The notes under the pieces: generated by a model
What the model saw: the letters and a program-made list of their open reading frames with translations, nothing else
Databases searched by the model: none
Told to the model about the DNA's origin: nothing
Shown: one piece after another, positions 55,564 to 64,000 of the stretch
Position numbering within the stretch: position 1 is the first letter of the stretch
Layout of the letters: each line of letters begins with the position of its first letter
NCBI RefSeq assembly: GCF_000819565.1
Contig: NZ_CP004393.1
Location: 1,674,001-1,738,000, forward strand
Direction: 5' to 3'
DNA from: Celeribacter indicus
Lineage (GTDB): Bacteria > Pseudomonadota > Alphaproteobacteria > Rhodobacterales > Rhodobacteraceae
DNA: 64,000 nucleotides
Made by a program: the position numbers and the translations under genes

Positions 55564-56828
55564 AGGTTCAGCTCCTGTTCGCGGCTCAGTTTGCGTGCGA
55601 GCGGCGCCACGGTGAGCCCCTGCACGATGATGGAGAAGACCACGACGATATAGGTCGCGGTCAGGATCAGCGGTTTCCATTCGTTGTCCGGCAGGGCGAG
55701 GGCGAGGGCGACGGAGATCCCGCCCTTGAGCCCGCCCCAGGTCATGATCGGGATCGTGCCGGGGGTGAAGGAGCGGAACGGCTTGAGCATCGTCACCGGG
55801 ATCGCCACGGCGGTGAGCCGCGCGACGAGGGAGAGCAGCACGGCGAGCGCCCCGGCGATGACGGAGGAGAGGTCGAAGGCCACGGCGAAGACCTCGAAGC
55901 CGATCATCAGGAAGAGGATGGCGTTCAGGATCTCGTCCACCATCTTCCAGAAGGCGTCGACATAGCGCCGGGTCTGTTCCGACATGCCGTATTTCGCGCC
56001 GACATCCCCGATCAGCAGCCCCGCGCAGACCGCCATGATCGGGGCGGAGATGCCGAGCGCGACGGCGAGTTCGTAGCCGCCGAAGGCGAGGCCGAGGGTG
56101 ATCAGCACCTCGAGCGCGTAATCGTCGATGAGCCGCATCACCCGGAAGGTGAGCCAGCCCAGCACGAGGCCGAGGAGCGCGCCGCCGAGGGCTTCCTTGG
56201 CGAAGAGCAGGAGCGCGCTTTCGACCGTCGTGCCCGCCTCGTGCGCTTCGCCGCCATGTCCGGCGGCGCCGAAGGCGAGGCCGACGAGCACGAGATAGAC
56301 GACATAGCCGACGCCGTCGTTGAACAGGCTCTCGCCCGCGATCTTGGTCTCGAGGCTCTTCGGCAGGTCGGCCTGGCGCAGCACGCCCAGCACCGCGACG
56401 GGATCGGTGGGGGAGATCAGCGCGCCGAAGGTCAGCGCGATCAGGAGCGGCATTCCGGTGAGCCAGGAGAAGCCCACGCCCACCACGGCGGTCGACAGGC
56501 CGACGCCGAGCGTGGCCATGAGGAAGACCGGCGGCCAGTTCGCCCGCAGGTCCGACGTCTTCACATGCAGCGCGCCGGCGAAGAGCAGGAGCCCGAGCAT
56601 GCCCTCGAGCAGCGTGTCGGAGAAATCGAAGGCGACCACCTGCGCGCGAATCGTCTCCTCGACGCGGGAGCCGGGCCAGATCGCGTCGAGCCCGATCACC
56701 GTGAGCGAGGCGATCAGCGCCACGACGAGGATGCCGATCGCGGCGGGCAGGCGCAGGAACAGGTAATTGAACGCGCCGAACATGCCGGCGAGCACGATGA
56801 GGAGGGAGGTGATCTGCAACAGCGACAT
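55560..56828 (-). CDS. Na+/H+ antiporter (CPA1/NhaP-type)
   Basis: 422-residue inner-membrane protein of about 12 helices. Conserved CPA1 sites: FGALISPTDPVAVLGVLRQA and ESLFNDGVGYVVYLVL with the acidic pair that carries cation/proton. Hydrophilic tail short. Ion specificity is inferred from family. It is followed (overlapping by 4 bases) by the PhzF-like gene. Confidence 0.92.
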   Translation of the reverse strand: MSLLQITSLLIVLAGMFGAFNYLFLRLPAAIGILVVALIASLTVIGLDAIWPGSRVEETIRAQVVAFDFSDTLLEGMLGLLLFAGALHVKTSDLRANWPPVFLMATLGVGLSTAVVGVGFSWLTGMPLLIALTFGALISPTDPVAVLGVLRQADLPKSLETKIAGESLFNDGVGYVVYLVLVGLAFGAAGHGGEAHEAGTTVESALLLFAKEALGGALLGLVLGWLTFRVMRLIDDYALEVLITLGLAFGGYELAVALGISAPIMAVCAGLLIGDVGAKYGMSEQTRRYVDAFWKMVDEILNAILFLMIGFEVFAVAFDLSSVIAGALAVLLSLVARLTAVAIPVTMLKPFRSFTPGTIPIMTWGGLKGGISVALALALPDNEWKPLILTATYIVVVFSIIVQGLTVAPLARKLSREQELNL

Positions 56829-56891
56829 GGGACCGTCCGGAAAGGATTTTTCCCGAACCTACCAAAGTCCCGCCGGACCGGAAGCGAAAAC

Positions 56892-57566
56892 TCAGAGCCG
56901 GGCGAGGTCGGCCCAGACCGGCAGGTGGTCGGAGGCGCGCCGGCTCTGCTCGGTTTCCACCACGCCCGCGTCGCGCAGGTCGAGCGCCGGGGTATGCGCG
57001 ATCCGGTCGAGCGCCGCCATCGGGCGGTTCGCATGGAAGGACCGCCCCGGCGCATGGATCTCGAAGGCGTCGCGCAGCGGGTCGAGCCCGCCCGTCTGCG
57101 ACCATTCGTTGAAATCGCCGAGGATCACGGTCGGACGGTCGTCGAGCCGGGAGAGATGGGCGCGGATGGCGTGAAGCTGCTTCTGGCGCGAGCTGCGCAG
57201 CAGCCCGAGATGCACGCCCACGATGCGCAGCCCGGCGATGTCCACCGCCACCGCGCCGCGCGGCTCGAGCCCCGGAAGCTCGAAGCGATGGTCGGCCTCC
57301 ACGGTGGCGTCCTTGCGCACGAGAATCGCGTTGCCGTGCCAGCCGACCGACACGGCGGAAAGGTTGACCGGCACGGCGGTGAAATCCGTATGCGTCTCGA
57401 TCATCCGGAGCGGCAGGGCGGCCGGGCGCGCCCCGAGGCGCATGTCCGCCTCCTGAAGCGCCACGGCCTGCGCCCCGATCTCGTTGATCACGTCGAGGAT
57501 CCGGCCGGGCGCGCGCAGCCCGTCGGTTCCGCGGCATTTGCGCAGATTATAGGAGGCAAGACGCAT
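56892..57566 (-). CDS. Endonuclease/exonuclease/phosphatase-family protein
   Basis: 224 residues from ATG 57566 (MRLASYNLRKCRG); an upstream ATG at 57593 would add 9 residues without a better ribosome-binding site. EEP-fold motifs: ASYNLRKC at the start, ALQEADMRLG with the metal-binding Glu, GDFNEW, and the C-terminal SDHLPVWADL with the catalytic Asp-His. Metal-dependent phosphodiesterase; natural substrate unknown. Confidence 0.9.
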   Translation of the reverse strand: MRLASYNLRKCRGTDGLRAPGRILDVINEIGAQAVALQEADMRLGARPAALPLRMIETHTDFTAVPVNLSAVSVGWHGNAILVRKDATVEADHRFELPGLEPRGAVAVDIAGLRIVGVHLGLLRSSRQKQLHAIRAHLSRLDDRPTVILGDFNEWSQTGGLDPLRDAFEIHAPGRSFHANRPMAALDRIAHTPALDLRDAGVVETEQSRRASDHLPVWADLARL

Positions 57567-57662
57567 TGCGCCGGTTTCGACTTTGGGCATCATGGGACTA
57601 AGATAGGGGCAGGGCCGCGGGATTTCACCCTCCCGGCCGCAGGATCAGAGACAGGAAGACCG

Positions 57663-58313
57663 ATGCACCGGATCATGGAAAAAGCCCGCAAGCAACCGCT
57701 CATCATGCGACTCGTCTGGGTCGCGCTGATCGTGGAACTGGTCGCGAGCCTCGTGTCCGGCCGCTACGTCTCGTCCTTCGTGGCGCTCGGCACCTTCGGG
57801 CTCACGCTCCTGCCGATGGTCTTCGCGAGCCGGTTCCACATCTACGTGCCGCCGAGCTTCATGACCGCGATCGTGCTCTTCATCTTCGCGACGATCTTCC
57901 TCGGGGAGGTCGGGGATTTCTACGAACGCTACTGGTGGTGGGACGTGATCCTGCACGGCGGCTCCGCCGTCGGCTTCGGCCTGATCGGCTTTCTCGCGAT
58001 CTTCATGCTCGTCCAGGGCGACCGCTATGCCGCGCCGCCCTGGGGCATCGGCCTCTTCGCCTTCTGCTTCGCGATGACGATCGGCGCGCTATGGGAGATC
58101 TTCGAATATGCGATGGACCAGACCTTCGGCATGAACATGCAGAAATCCGGGCTCCAGGACACGATGTGGGACCTGATCGTGGACGCCGGCGGCGGGCTCG
58201 TCGGCGCGACCTGCGGCACGATCTACATGGCGCGCAAGACCGGCGCGCCCTTCTCCGGCGTGCTGCGCGATTTCATCGACCGCAACGAGCGGTTCTTCGA
58301 GAAGTTCCGCTGA
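57663..58313 (+). CDS. Membrane protein of unknown function
   Basis: 216 residues with about five hydrophobic helices (LVWVALIVELVASLVSG, FVALGTFGLTLLPMVFA, and others) and conserved-looking charged segments between helices: LGEVGDFYERYWWWDVILHG and GALWEIFEYAMDQTFG. The His/Trp/Glu arrangement resembles DUF2238-type membrane proteins. No function can be assigned. Single gene between convergent and divergent neighbours. Confidence 0.7.
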   Translation: MHRIMEKARKQPLIMRLVWVALIVELVASLVSGRYVSSFVALGTFGLTLLPMVFASRFHIYVPPSFMTAIVLFIFATIFLGEVGDFYERYWWWDVILHGGSAVGFGLIGFLAIFMLVQGDRYAAPPWGIGLFAFCFAMTIGALWEIFEYAMDQTFGMNMQKSGLQDTMWDLIVDAGGGLVGATCGTIYMARKTGAPFSGVLRDFIDRNERFFEKFR

Positions 58314-58325
58314 GCCGCGGCGGCG

Positions 58326-59726
58326 TCAGGTGCCGCAGAAGGTGCGGGTGACGCGCTCCTCCTCGCGGGGCGGCACCGCCAGGTCGCGGTCGTCCCCGGC
58401 CAGATCGAAGGGTCGCAGCAGCACGCGCGCGAGGCGGCGGGCCTTGCCGTCGTCGCCCTCGAGGCTCGCCGCGATCGCCTCCTCGATGCGGTGGTTGCGC
58501 GGGATCACCGCGGGATTGGCCTGTGCCATCGCCGCCGCGGCCTCTGCCGAGCGGCGCCTCTCCCACCGTGCCTGCCAGGCGTCGAAGGCCTCGCGGTCGA
58601 GCATCCAGTCGCGCGCGCTGCCGTCCACGAGGCCGCGGAACGTGTTGGTGAAATCCGCCCCGTCGCGCGCCATCAGCCCGAGCAGGTCCTGCACCAGGGC
58701 GACATCCTCATGCCCCGGCTCCGCGATCCCGAGCTTGGCGCCGAAGACGGCGATCCATTGCGCCTGGTAGAGGTCGGGAAACGCCTCGAGCTCCTGCGTC
58801 AGGGCCGCCACCGCCGCCGCCTCCGATCCCAGCTCGCGCTCCGCCAGCGGCACGAGGCAGGATCCGAGCTGGGCGAGGTTCCAATGCGCGATCGTCGGCT
58901 GCTGCTCATAGGCATAGCGCCCGAAGCGGTCGATGGAACTGTAGCAGGCCGCCGGGCTGTAGCCGTCGATGAAGGCGCAGGGGCCGTAATCTATCGTCTC
59001 GCCCGACACGGCCATGTTGTCCGTGTTCATCACCCCGTGGACGAAGCCGAGCCCCATCCAGCGCGCGATCAGCCGCGCCTGCGCCGCGATCATCGCGCGA
59101 TAGAGGCCGCACACCCCCTCCGCCTCGGGAAAGTGCCGCGCCCGGACGTGGTCGGCGAGGATCTCCACCGCCTCCGTGTCGCCGCGGGCGGTGAAATACT
59201 GGAAGGTGCCGACGCGGATATGGGAGGCGGCCACGCGCGTCAGCACCGCGCCGGGATAATCCCGTTCGCGCCGCACCGTCATCCCGGTGCGCACCGCCGC
59301 CAGCGCCCGCGTCGTCGGCACCCCGGCGGCATGCATGAACTCGCTCACGAGGAATTCGCGCAGCACCGGCCCGATCCAGGCCCGCCCGTCGCCGCCGCGC
59401 GAATAGGGCGTGGGGCCCGCGCCCTTGAGATGGATGTCGAAGCGCCCCGCCTCCGTCGCCACCTCGCCCAGCAGCACCGCGCGCCCGTCGCCGAGCTGCG
59501 GCGACCAGCCGCCGAACTGGTGGCCGGCATAGGCCTGCGCGAGCGGGGTCGCGCCGCCGGGGACCGCGTTGCCGGCAAAGACCTCCGCCCCCCAGTCCGC
59601 GACCCCGAGCGACGCCGCGAGCGCGTCGTTGCGCAGCACGATCTCGGGCGCGGGCACCGGCTCGGGGGCGATCCGCGTGTAGAACCGCTCGGGCAGGCGG
59701 GCATAGGAATTGTCGAACTCGGCCAT
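58326..59726 (-). CDS. selO: Protein adenylyltransferase SelO
   Basis: 466 residues of the YdiU/UPF0061 pseudokinase family, which transfers AMP to proteins. Blocks present: FDNSYARLPERFYTRIAPEP, AGHQFGGWSPQLGDGRAVLL, HLKGAGPTPYSRGGDGRAWI and GVMNTDNMAVSGETIDYGPC. The C-terminus ends TFCGT, the redox-sensitive Cys position seen in this family (selenocysteine in animals). A TATTTTTGCC-type intergenic motif precedes the start. Confidence 0.93.
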   Translation of the reverse strand: MAEFDNSYARLPERFYTRIAPEPVPAPEIVLRNDALAASLGVADWGAEVFAGNAVPGGATPLAQAYAGHQFGGWSPQLGDGRAVLLGEVATEAGRFDIHLKGAGPTPYSRGGDGRAWIGPVLREFLVSEFMHAAGVPTTRALAAVRTGMTVRRERDYPGAVLTRVAASHIRVGTFQYFTARGDTEAVEILADHVRARHFPEAEGVCGLYRAMIAAQARLIARWMGLGFVHGVMNTDNMAVSGETIDYGPCAFIDGYSPAACYSSIDRFGRYAYEQQPTIAHWNLAQLGSCLVPLAERELGSEAAAVAALTQELEAFPDLYQAQWIAVFGAKLGIAEPGHEDVALVQDLLGLMARDGADFTNTFRGLVDGSARDWMLDREAFDAWQARWERRRSAEAAAAMAQANPAVIPRNHRIEEAIAASLEGDDGKARRLARVLLRPFDLAGDDRDLAVPPREEERVTRTFCGT

Positions 59727-59779
59727 GACGCTGATCTAGCCCCCGTCTCCTTTGTGGCAAAAATACTCCCGCCGGAGGC

Positions 59780-60730
59780 TCACCCGAGCCGCCGCACGCG
59801 CTCGGTCAGCAGCGCGAAAAAGCCCTCTGCATCGGCGTCGCCCATGAACATCGCGTTCGCCGGACGGTCGGTCACCCCCCACCAGTCCGCCACCGTCATG
59901 CCGCGGGTGAGGGCGGAGCGCGTCTCGATCTCCACGTTGACGAAGCGGCCGGAAAACAGCTCCGGGCGGATCAGATAGGCGATCACCGTCGGGTCGTGGA
60001 GCGGGCCGCCGACGGAGCCGTATTTCTCCACGTCGAACCGTTCGAAGAAATCGAGCCAGCCTGCGATGGCCTCCCCGAGCCGGGTGCCGAAGTCGCGGAA
60101 GGCCCGCAGCCGCTCCGCCGTGACCAGCACCTTGTGCGTCATGTCGAGCGGCATCACCGTGAGTTTCACGCCCGATCCGAACACGATCTCCGCGGCTTCC
60201 GGGTCGACATAGATGTTGAACTCGGCGGCGGGCGTGATGTTGCCCACTTCGAAATAGGCCCCGCCCATCAGCACGACCTCCTCGACGCGGTCCACGATGT
60301 CGGGGGCGCGGCTGAAGGCCGTGGCGAGGTTCGTGAGCGGGCCGAGCGCGCAGAGCGTCACCGTGCCGGGCGGTTCCCGGCGCAGCGTCTCGACGATGAA
60401 ATCGACCCCGTGCCGGTCCTGGAGCGGCATGCGCGGCGGCGGCAGCTCGATCCCGTCGAGCCCGGTCTTGCCGTGGACATGCTCCGCCGTCACGAGCGCA
60501 TGGGCGAGCGGGCGGTCGCATCCGGCAAAGACCTTCACATCCGGGCGTCCGGCGAGTTCGCAGACCTTGCGCGCATTCTCCGCCGTGCGCGCCAGCGGCA
60601 CGTTGCCGGCCACGGCGACGATGCCCAAAAGGTCGATCTCCTCCGGCGAGCCGAGCGCGAGGAGGATCGCCATGGCGTCGTCCTGGCCGGGGTCGGTGTC
60701 GATGATGATCCTGCGGGGGACATCGGGCAT
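59780..60730 (-). CDS. Inosine-uridine-type nucleoside hydrolase
   Basis: 316 residues from ATG 60730. The calcium-binding aspartate cluster IIDTDPGQDDAMAILLALGS opens the protein; CALGPLTNLATAF, VLMGGAYFEVGNITPAAEFN and PLHDPTVIAYLIRPE follow, all typical of the IunH family. Cleaves the N-glycosidic bond of nucleosides; base preference not predictable. Ends 54 bases before selO. Confidence 0.95.
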   Translation of the reverse strand: MPDVPRRIIIDTDPGQDDAMAILLALGSPEEIDLLGIVAVAGNVPLARTAENARKVCELAGRPDVKVFAGCDRPLAHALVTAEHVHGKTGLDGIELPPPRMPLQDRHGVDFIVETLRREPPGTVTLCALGPLTNLATAFSRAPDIVDRVEEVVLMGGAYFEVGNITPAAEFNIYVDPEAAEIVFGSGVKLTVMPLDMTHKVLVTAERLRAFRDFGTRLGEAIAGWLDFFERFDVEKYGSVGGPLHDPTVIAYLIRPELFSGRFVNVEIETRSALTRGMTVADWWGVTDRPANAMFMGDADAEGFFALLTERVRRLG

Positions 60731-60806
60731 GTGCGCGCCTTTCGCCTGGTCGTCGGGCCGCACGATGGCGCGCCGCCGCGCGGATGTCAAAGGGGGCGGG
60801 CGCGGC

Positions 60807-61301
60807 TCAGCGGCGGACCTGCCGCGCGCCCTCCGCGCCGATCACGACGATGGTGCCGGCCTGCGCGAGCTCCGCCGTCGACAGGGAGGCCGCGGCGGTG
60901 ATCTGCCGCTGCGGGGCGGTGCCGGTCCGGGCCGGGCCCGGCGGCGGGCGCAGGCGGAATTCGAAGCTGAGCGTGCCGGGGGCGGCGGAGGGGACGCGCA
61001 CGAGTTCGGCGTCGAAATAGCCCGCGGCGGGCAGGGAGGCCGTCGCCGTGACGATGGCCCCGGAGGCCGAGCGGGACACGGAGACGTCCGAGATCGCGGG
61101 GGCGAGCGGGCGGGTGTCGACGAAATGGGGATAGCCGCGGCGCGGGGCGAGCGTCGGCAGGATGGCGGCGCCGGTGTCGCTCACGGCCACCGCCTCGGAG
61201 GGGCCGAACCAGTTGACCGGGTTGATCCGGGACTCGCGCACCGTGGCGCAGCCCGCGAGCAGCGCCAGAACCAGACCCGAGATTACCACCTGACGCCGCA
61301 T
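60807..61301 (-). CDS. Lipoprotein of unknown function
   Basis: 164 residues from ATG 61301: signal peptide with lipobox LAGC (Cys18), then a mixed region (PVNWFGPSEAVAVSDTGA) and beta-prone segments. No recognised domain. A spacing of 76 bases to the nucleoside hydrolase start and its opposite direction to SufE suggest a stand-alone gene. Confidence 0.6.
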   Translation of the reverse strand: MRRQVVISGLVLALLAGCATVRESRINPVNWFGPSEAVAVSDTGAAILPTLAPRRGYPHFVDTRPLAPAISDVSVSRSASGAIVTATASLPAAGYFDAELVRVPSAAPGTLSFEFRLRPPPGPARTGTAPQRQITAAASLSTAELAQAGTIVVIGAEGARQVRR

Positions 61302-61426
61302 CGGCCTCTCCCTCACGATTTCCTTGCCAAAGGGCTAACCGAAAAGCGGGGGCTTGAAAAGGGGCGGCGCTGGACCTTTCCGGGGCGAGGGCGTATGCAG
61401 GGGCCCGACAGCCCATGGAGGTGGAG

Positions 61427-61840
61427 ATGGCCCGCGAACAGTTTGAAGAGATCGTCGAGACCTTCGAATTCCTCGACGACTGGGAGGACCGCTATCGCCA
61501 TGTGATCGAGATGGGCAAGGCCTTTCCGCCGCTCGACGAGGCGCTGAAGGTTCCGGCGACGAAGGTGGAGGGCTGCGCCTCGCAGGTCTGGCTGGTGCCG
61601 ACCGTCGAGGACGGGCGGTTCGAGTTCGAGGGCGCCTCCGACGCGATGATCGTGCAGGGGCTGATCGCGGTGCTGCACGCGCTCTATGCCGGCCGGCCGC
61701 TCGACGAGGTGCTTGCGGTGGACGCCCAGGCGGAGCTGGCGCGGCTGGGGCTCGACGAGCATCTGTCCTCGCAGCGCTCGAACGGGCTGCGGGCGATGGT
61801 GCAGCGGATCCGCGAGACCGCGAAACGCGCGGCGGCGTGA
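61427..61840 (+). CDS. sufE: SufE-family sulfur acceptor
   Basis: 137 residues from ATG 61427 (GGAGG 5 bases upstream; 61415 is an alternative). Accepts sulfur from the cysteine desulfurase SufS through Cys50 in VEGCASQVWL. DDWEDRYRHVIEMGKAFPPL and the C-terminal LGLDEHLSSQRSNGLRAMVQ fit the family. The gene is unlinked to the suf operon here. Confidence 0.95.
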   Translation: MAREQFEEIVETFEFLDDWEDRYRHVIEMGKAFPPLDEALKVPATKVEGCASQVWLVPTVEDGRFEFEGASDAMIVQGLIAVLHALYAGRPLDEVLAVDAQAELARLGLDEHLSSQRSNGLRAMVQRIRETAKRAAA

Positions 61841-61885
61841 CCGTTGCGCCGGTGAGTATTTCGGGCAGCAAAAAGCCGGGGCCGG

Positions 61886-62521
61886 TCAGGCGCCGAGGAA
61901 GCCGCCGAGATCGCCATATCCGGTGAAGCGCCGTTCGAAGGCGAGGCCGAGCCGGTCGGCGCAGGCGCGCGCGGTTTCCGTGAGCGCGGGATCCTCGGTC
62001 TGGGCGAGGTAGACGAGGGTTTCGTAATTGCCGAAATAGATCTCGCGCAGCTCGGGGTAGCGGTCGAGGCCGAGCGGTGTCCAGACGAAGGCATCGAACT
62101 GGCGCGCGAGGAAATCGGTGAGATAGAAGCTCGTCGCCTCCGCGCGCGCGGCGAAGGCCGCGGTTCCGTCGAAGAAGGCATAGCAATGCGGCGCCTCGAT
62201 CATGTCGACGCCGAGCCGGTCGCAGAGCGCCCGGAGCCCGCCGCCGGTGCCGCAATCGCCATAGGCGACGAGGATGCGGTCGTACTCTGCGCGGTGCTCG
62301 CGGATGGCGCGCTCGACCGCCTCGGGGATCTTCGCGGGCGTGTTGTGCAGGATCGCGGGCAGGCAGGTGAGGCTCAGGTGGTCGAGCCGGTTCGCCTCGA
62401 TGAGCGCCAGCACCTCGCGCGCCAGCGCGCCGCAGGCGATGACGAGCGTCCGGCCCGCGCCGGTGGTGCCGAGGCCGCGGTCGCGCAGGGCCGTGTCGGT
62501 GAGGCGGGCCGGCCGGCTCAC
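61886..62521 (-). CDS. DUF1638 protein
   Basis: 211 residues from GTG 62521 (GTGA overlap with the corrinoid-protein stop). It has the DUF1638 pattern: LVIACGALAREVLALIEANR, HLSLTCLPAILHNTPAKIPE, AYGDCGTGGGLRALCDRLG and IEAPHCYAFFDG, with several conserved Cys. These proteins often travel with corrinoid methyl-transfer systems; what they do is not known to me. Confidence 0.9.
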   Translation of the reverse strand: MSRPARLTDTALRDRGLGTTGAGRTLVIACGALAREVLALIEANRLDHLSLTCLPAILHNTPAKIPEAVERAIREHRAEYDRILVAYGDCGTGGGLRALCDRLGVDMIEAPHCYAFFDGTAAFAARAEATSFYLTDFLARQFDAFVWTPLGLDRYPELREIYFGNYETLVYLAQTEDPALTETARACADRLGLAFERRFTGYGDLGGFLGA

Positions 62522-63213
62522 GCCCGGTTGTGCCGCGCGTGGATCAGCCGCTTGGCGGTTTCCACGGCGATGGCGGCATCGTCGCAATAGGCATCGGCGC
62601 CGATGGCGCGGCCGAATTCCTCGTTGAGCGGCGCGCCGCCGCAGAGCACGATATACTTGTCGCGCAGCCCCTGGGCATCGAGGCTTTCGATCACCGTCTT
62701 CATGTAGGGCATGGTCGTGGTCAGCAGCGCCGACATGCCGATGATGTCCGCGCCCTCGCGTTCGGCCGTGCCGATGTAATTCTCCGCCTCGGTGTTGATC
62801 CCGAGGTCGATGATCTCGAAGCCCGCGCCCTCCATCATCATCGCGACGAGGTTCTTGCCGATGTCGTGGATGTCGCCCTTCACTGTGCCGATCACCATCT
62901 TGCCCATCTTCGGCGCGCCGGTCTCGACGAGCAGCGGCTTCAGGATCGCCATGCCGCCCTTCATCGCCTGGGCGGCGCGCAGCACCTCGGGGACGAAGAG
63001 GATGCCGTCGCGGAAATCGTCGCCGACGATCTGCATTCCGGCGACGAGGGATTTCGTCAGGATGTCATAGGGCGTCCAGCCTCGTTCGAGCAGGATCTGC
63101 ACCGCCTCCTCGATCTCCGGCTTCAGCCCGTCGTAGAGATCGTCCATCATCTGTTCGGTCAGTTCCCCGTCGTCGAGCTCGGAGAGGATCAGATCGTCGT
63201 CTTCCTCAGACAT
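62518..63213 (-). CDS. Methyltransferase cognate corrinoid protein
   Basis: 231 residues. An N-terminal helical cap (about 15-95, ILTKSLVAGMQIVGDDFRDG) precedes a cobalamin-binding domain whose motif GDIHDIGKN carries the cobalt ligand His116. Typical of MtbC/MtaC-like partners that shuttle methyl groups between a substrate methyltransferase and tetrahydrofolate or another acceptor. No methyltransferase gene is within the window. Confidence 0.93.
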   Translation of the reverse strand: MSEEDDDLILSELDDGELTEQMMDDLYDGLKPEIEEAVQILLERGWTPYDILTKSLVAGMQIVGDDFRDGILFVPEVLRAAQAMKGGMAILKPLLVETGAPKMGKMVIGTVKGDIHDIGKNLVAMMMEGAGFEIIDLGINTEAENYIGTAEREGADIIGMSALLTTTMPYMKTVIESLDAQGLRDKYIVLCGGAPLNEEFGRAIGADAYCDDAAIAVETAKRLIHARHNRA

Positions 63214-63301
63214 GCGCGTTTCCTTTCATCAGGCAGGTCTTTGCCTCGCGAGCCTCTTTGCGCTCTTGGCAAATGTTCTCACTTTGTTCTAGTCTTGCGG
63301 C

Positions 63302-64000
63302 ATGAGCCGCGAATCCACATTCTTCTCCGACACCCTCCCGCTCGGCCTCGTGCCGAAGGCGCGGGGCAGCCGGTCCAACGCCGCCGGCCGGTTCGAGCGG
63401 CTGGCGCGGGAGACCTTTCTCGACGGCTGGGACAGCGAGGCGGAGGCGCGCACGCTCGGCACCACCACCGTGGACGAGCGCCCGAAGAAAGTCATCACCC
63501 GCAACGACAGTCCCGACATTCCCTTCGACCGCTCGGTCAATCCCTATCGCGGCTGCGAGCACGGGTGCAGCTATTGCTTCGCCCGTCCCAGCCATGCCTA
63601 TCTCGGCCTCTCGCCGGGGCTGGATTTCGAGACGCGGCTGACGCGCAAGCTCGGCGCGGCGGAGGTGCTGGCGCGCGAACTGGCCGCGAAAAGCTACGAG
63701 GTCGCGCCGATCGCCATCGGCACCAACACCGACCCCTACCAGCCGATCGAGGCGCGCGACCGGATCATGCGCGCGATCCTCGAGGTGCTGCGCGATCACA
63801 ACCACCCGGTGACGATCACCACCAAGGGCACGCTGATCGAGCGCGACATCGACCTGTTGCGGCCGATGGCGGCGAAGGGTCTGGCGAGCGTCGGGATGTC
63901 CGTGACCTCGCTCGGCTCGCGCCTGTCGCGCCAGATGGAGCCGCGCGCGCCCGCGCCGGCGCGCCGGCTGAAGACGATCCGGGCCCTGAGCGAGGCGGGC
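63302..64000 (+). CDS. PA0069-family radical SAM protein, 3'-truncated
   Basis: The first 233 codons are seen; the frame is open at the window end. The radical SAM cluster motif CEHGCSYC (Cys85, Cys89, Cys92) sits in SVNPYRGCEHGCSYCFARPS, as in PA0069/SplB-related proteins; NTDPYQPIEARDRIMRAIL follows. A putative radical enzyme of unknown substrate. Start ATG at 63302 with few better alternatives. Divergent from the corrinoid protein gene. Confidence 0.92.
   Translation, partial: MSRESTFFSDTLPLGLVPKARGSRSNAAGRFERLARETFLDGWDSEAEARTLGTTTVDERPKKVITRNDSPDIPFDRSVNPYRGCEHGCSYCFARPSHAYLGLSPGLDFETRLTRKLGAAEVLARELAAKSYEVAPIAIGTNTDPYQPIEARDRIMRAILEVLRDHNHPVTITTKGTLIERDIDLLRPMAAKGLASVGMSVTSLGSRLSRQMEPRAPAPARRLKTIRALSEAG

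Noticed and set aside
54733..57537. 934-residue frame on the minus strand
   Set aside because: Only its last third is the PhzF-like gene; the rest is an off-frame reading of the antiporter and endonuclease genes.

Overview
The window reads as a GC-rich alphaproteobacterial chromosome, most likely a marine or soil Rhodobacteraceae. The signs are an almost complete Rhodobacter-type gene transfer agent (GTA) cluster, a pyruvate dehydrogenase operon with a lipoyl domain fused to E1-beta, a Fur/Mur-type regulator, Hint-domain and DUF1638 proteins, and codon use with strong G/C third positions. No rRNA, tRNA or CRISPR array was recognised.

Layout. 1-4469: the distal part of an L-rhamnose operon (two ABC permeases, mutarotase, FGGY kinase) ending in an FMN-dependent L-lactate dehydrogenase; the genes are tightly overlapped. 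4470-5452: no intact gene, but a frameshifted relic of a plasmid-mobilisation (MobC-like) gene. 5453-8554 (minus): a Hint-domain protein and, upstream, a two-gene operon pairing a TbpB-like lipoprotein with a Slam-like (DUF560) outer-membrane barrel. 8843-10171: trigger factor. 10435-12306 (minus): a small lytic transglycosylase and the ribosomal operon rpsF-rpsR-rplI. 12563-17429: fabD, fabG, acpP, fabF, mltG. 17537-18310 (minus): a voltage-sensor-type potassium channel with a zinc-ribbon tail.

18632-33594 is the GTA cluster, in order: small terminase-like g1, large terminase, portal, prohead protease, major capsid, adaptor, stopper, tail terminator, major tail protein, two tail-assembly proteins, tape measure, distal tail, hub, NlpC/P60 peptidase, the giant baseplate protein, and a DUF2793 protein. 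A strong terminator and about 490 non-coding bases split terminase from portal. cysE, a glycosyltransferase and a DUF4174-like protein follow.

36052-39852 (minus) is pdhA-pdhB-pdhC. Then come a lytic-transglycosylase-like lipoprotein, an FtsB-like septum protein, class I aldolase and pgk (all minus), a cytoplasmic plus exported cyclophilin pair, a porin-like barrel, tyrS, anmK, a DUF985 cupin, a glycine-zipper lipoprotein, a GNAT enzyme, an alpha/beta hydrolase and eno. The last 11 kb hold an EamA transporter, Fur/Mur, a PhzF-like/Na+-H+ antiporter pair, an endonuclease-like protein, a small membrane protein, SelO, a nucleoside hydrolase, a lipoprotein, SufE, a corrinoid-protein/DUF1638 pair, and the start of a PA0069-type radical SAM gene cut by the window end.

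How it fits together: rhamnose import and kinase genes are coupled to a lactate oxidase that could finish the lactaldehyde/lactate branch; several lower-glycolysis genes (fba, pgk, eno, pdh) sit near one another but in separate units; the GTA block is a self-contained particle-making unit. The least conventional pieces are the Slam/surface-lipoprotein pair, the split GTA operon, the potassium channel with a zinc ribbon, a small reading frame in the acpP leader and a dispersed hairpin-plus-ATATTT intergenic element.
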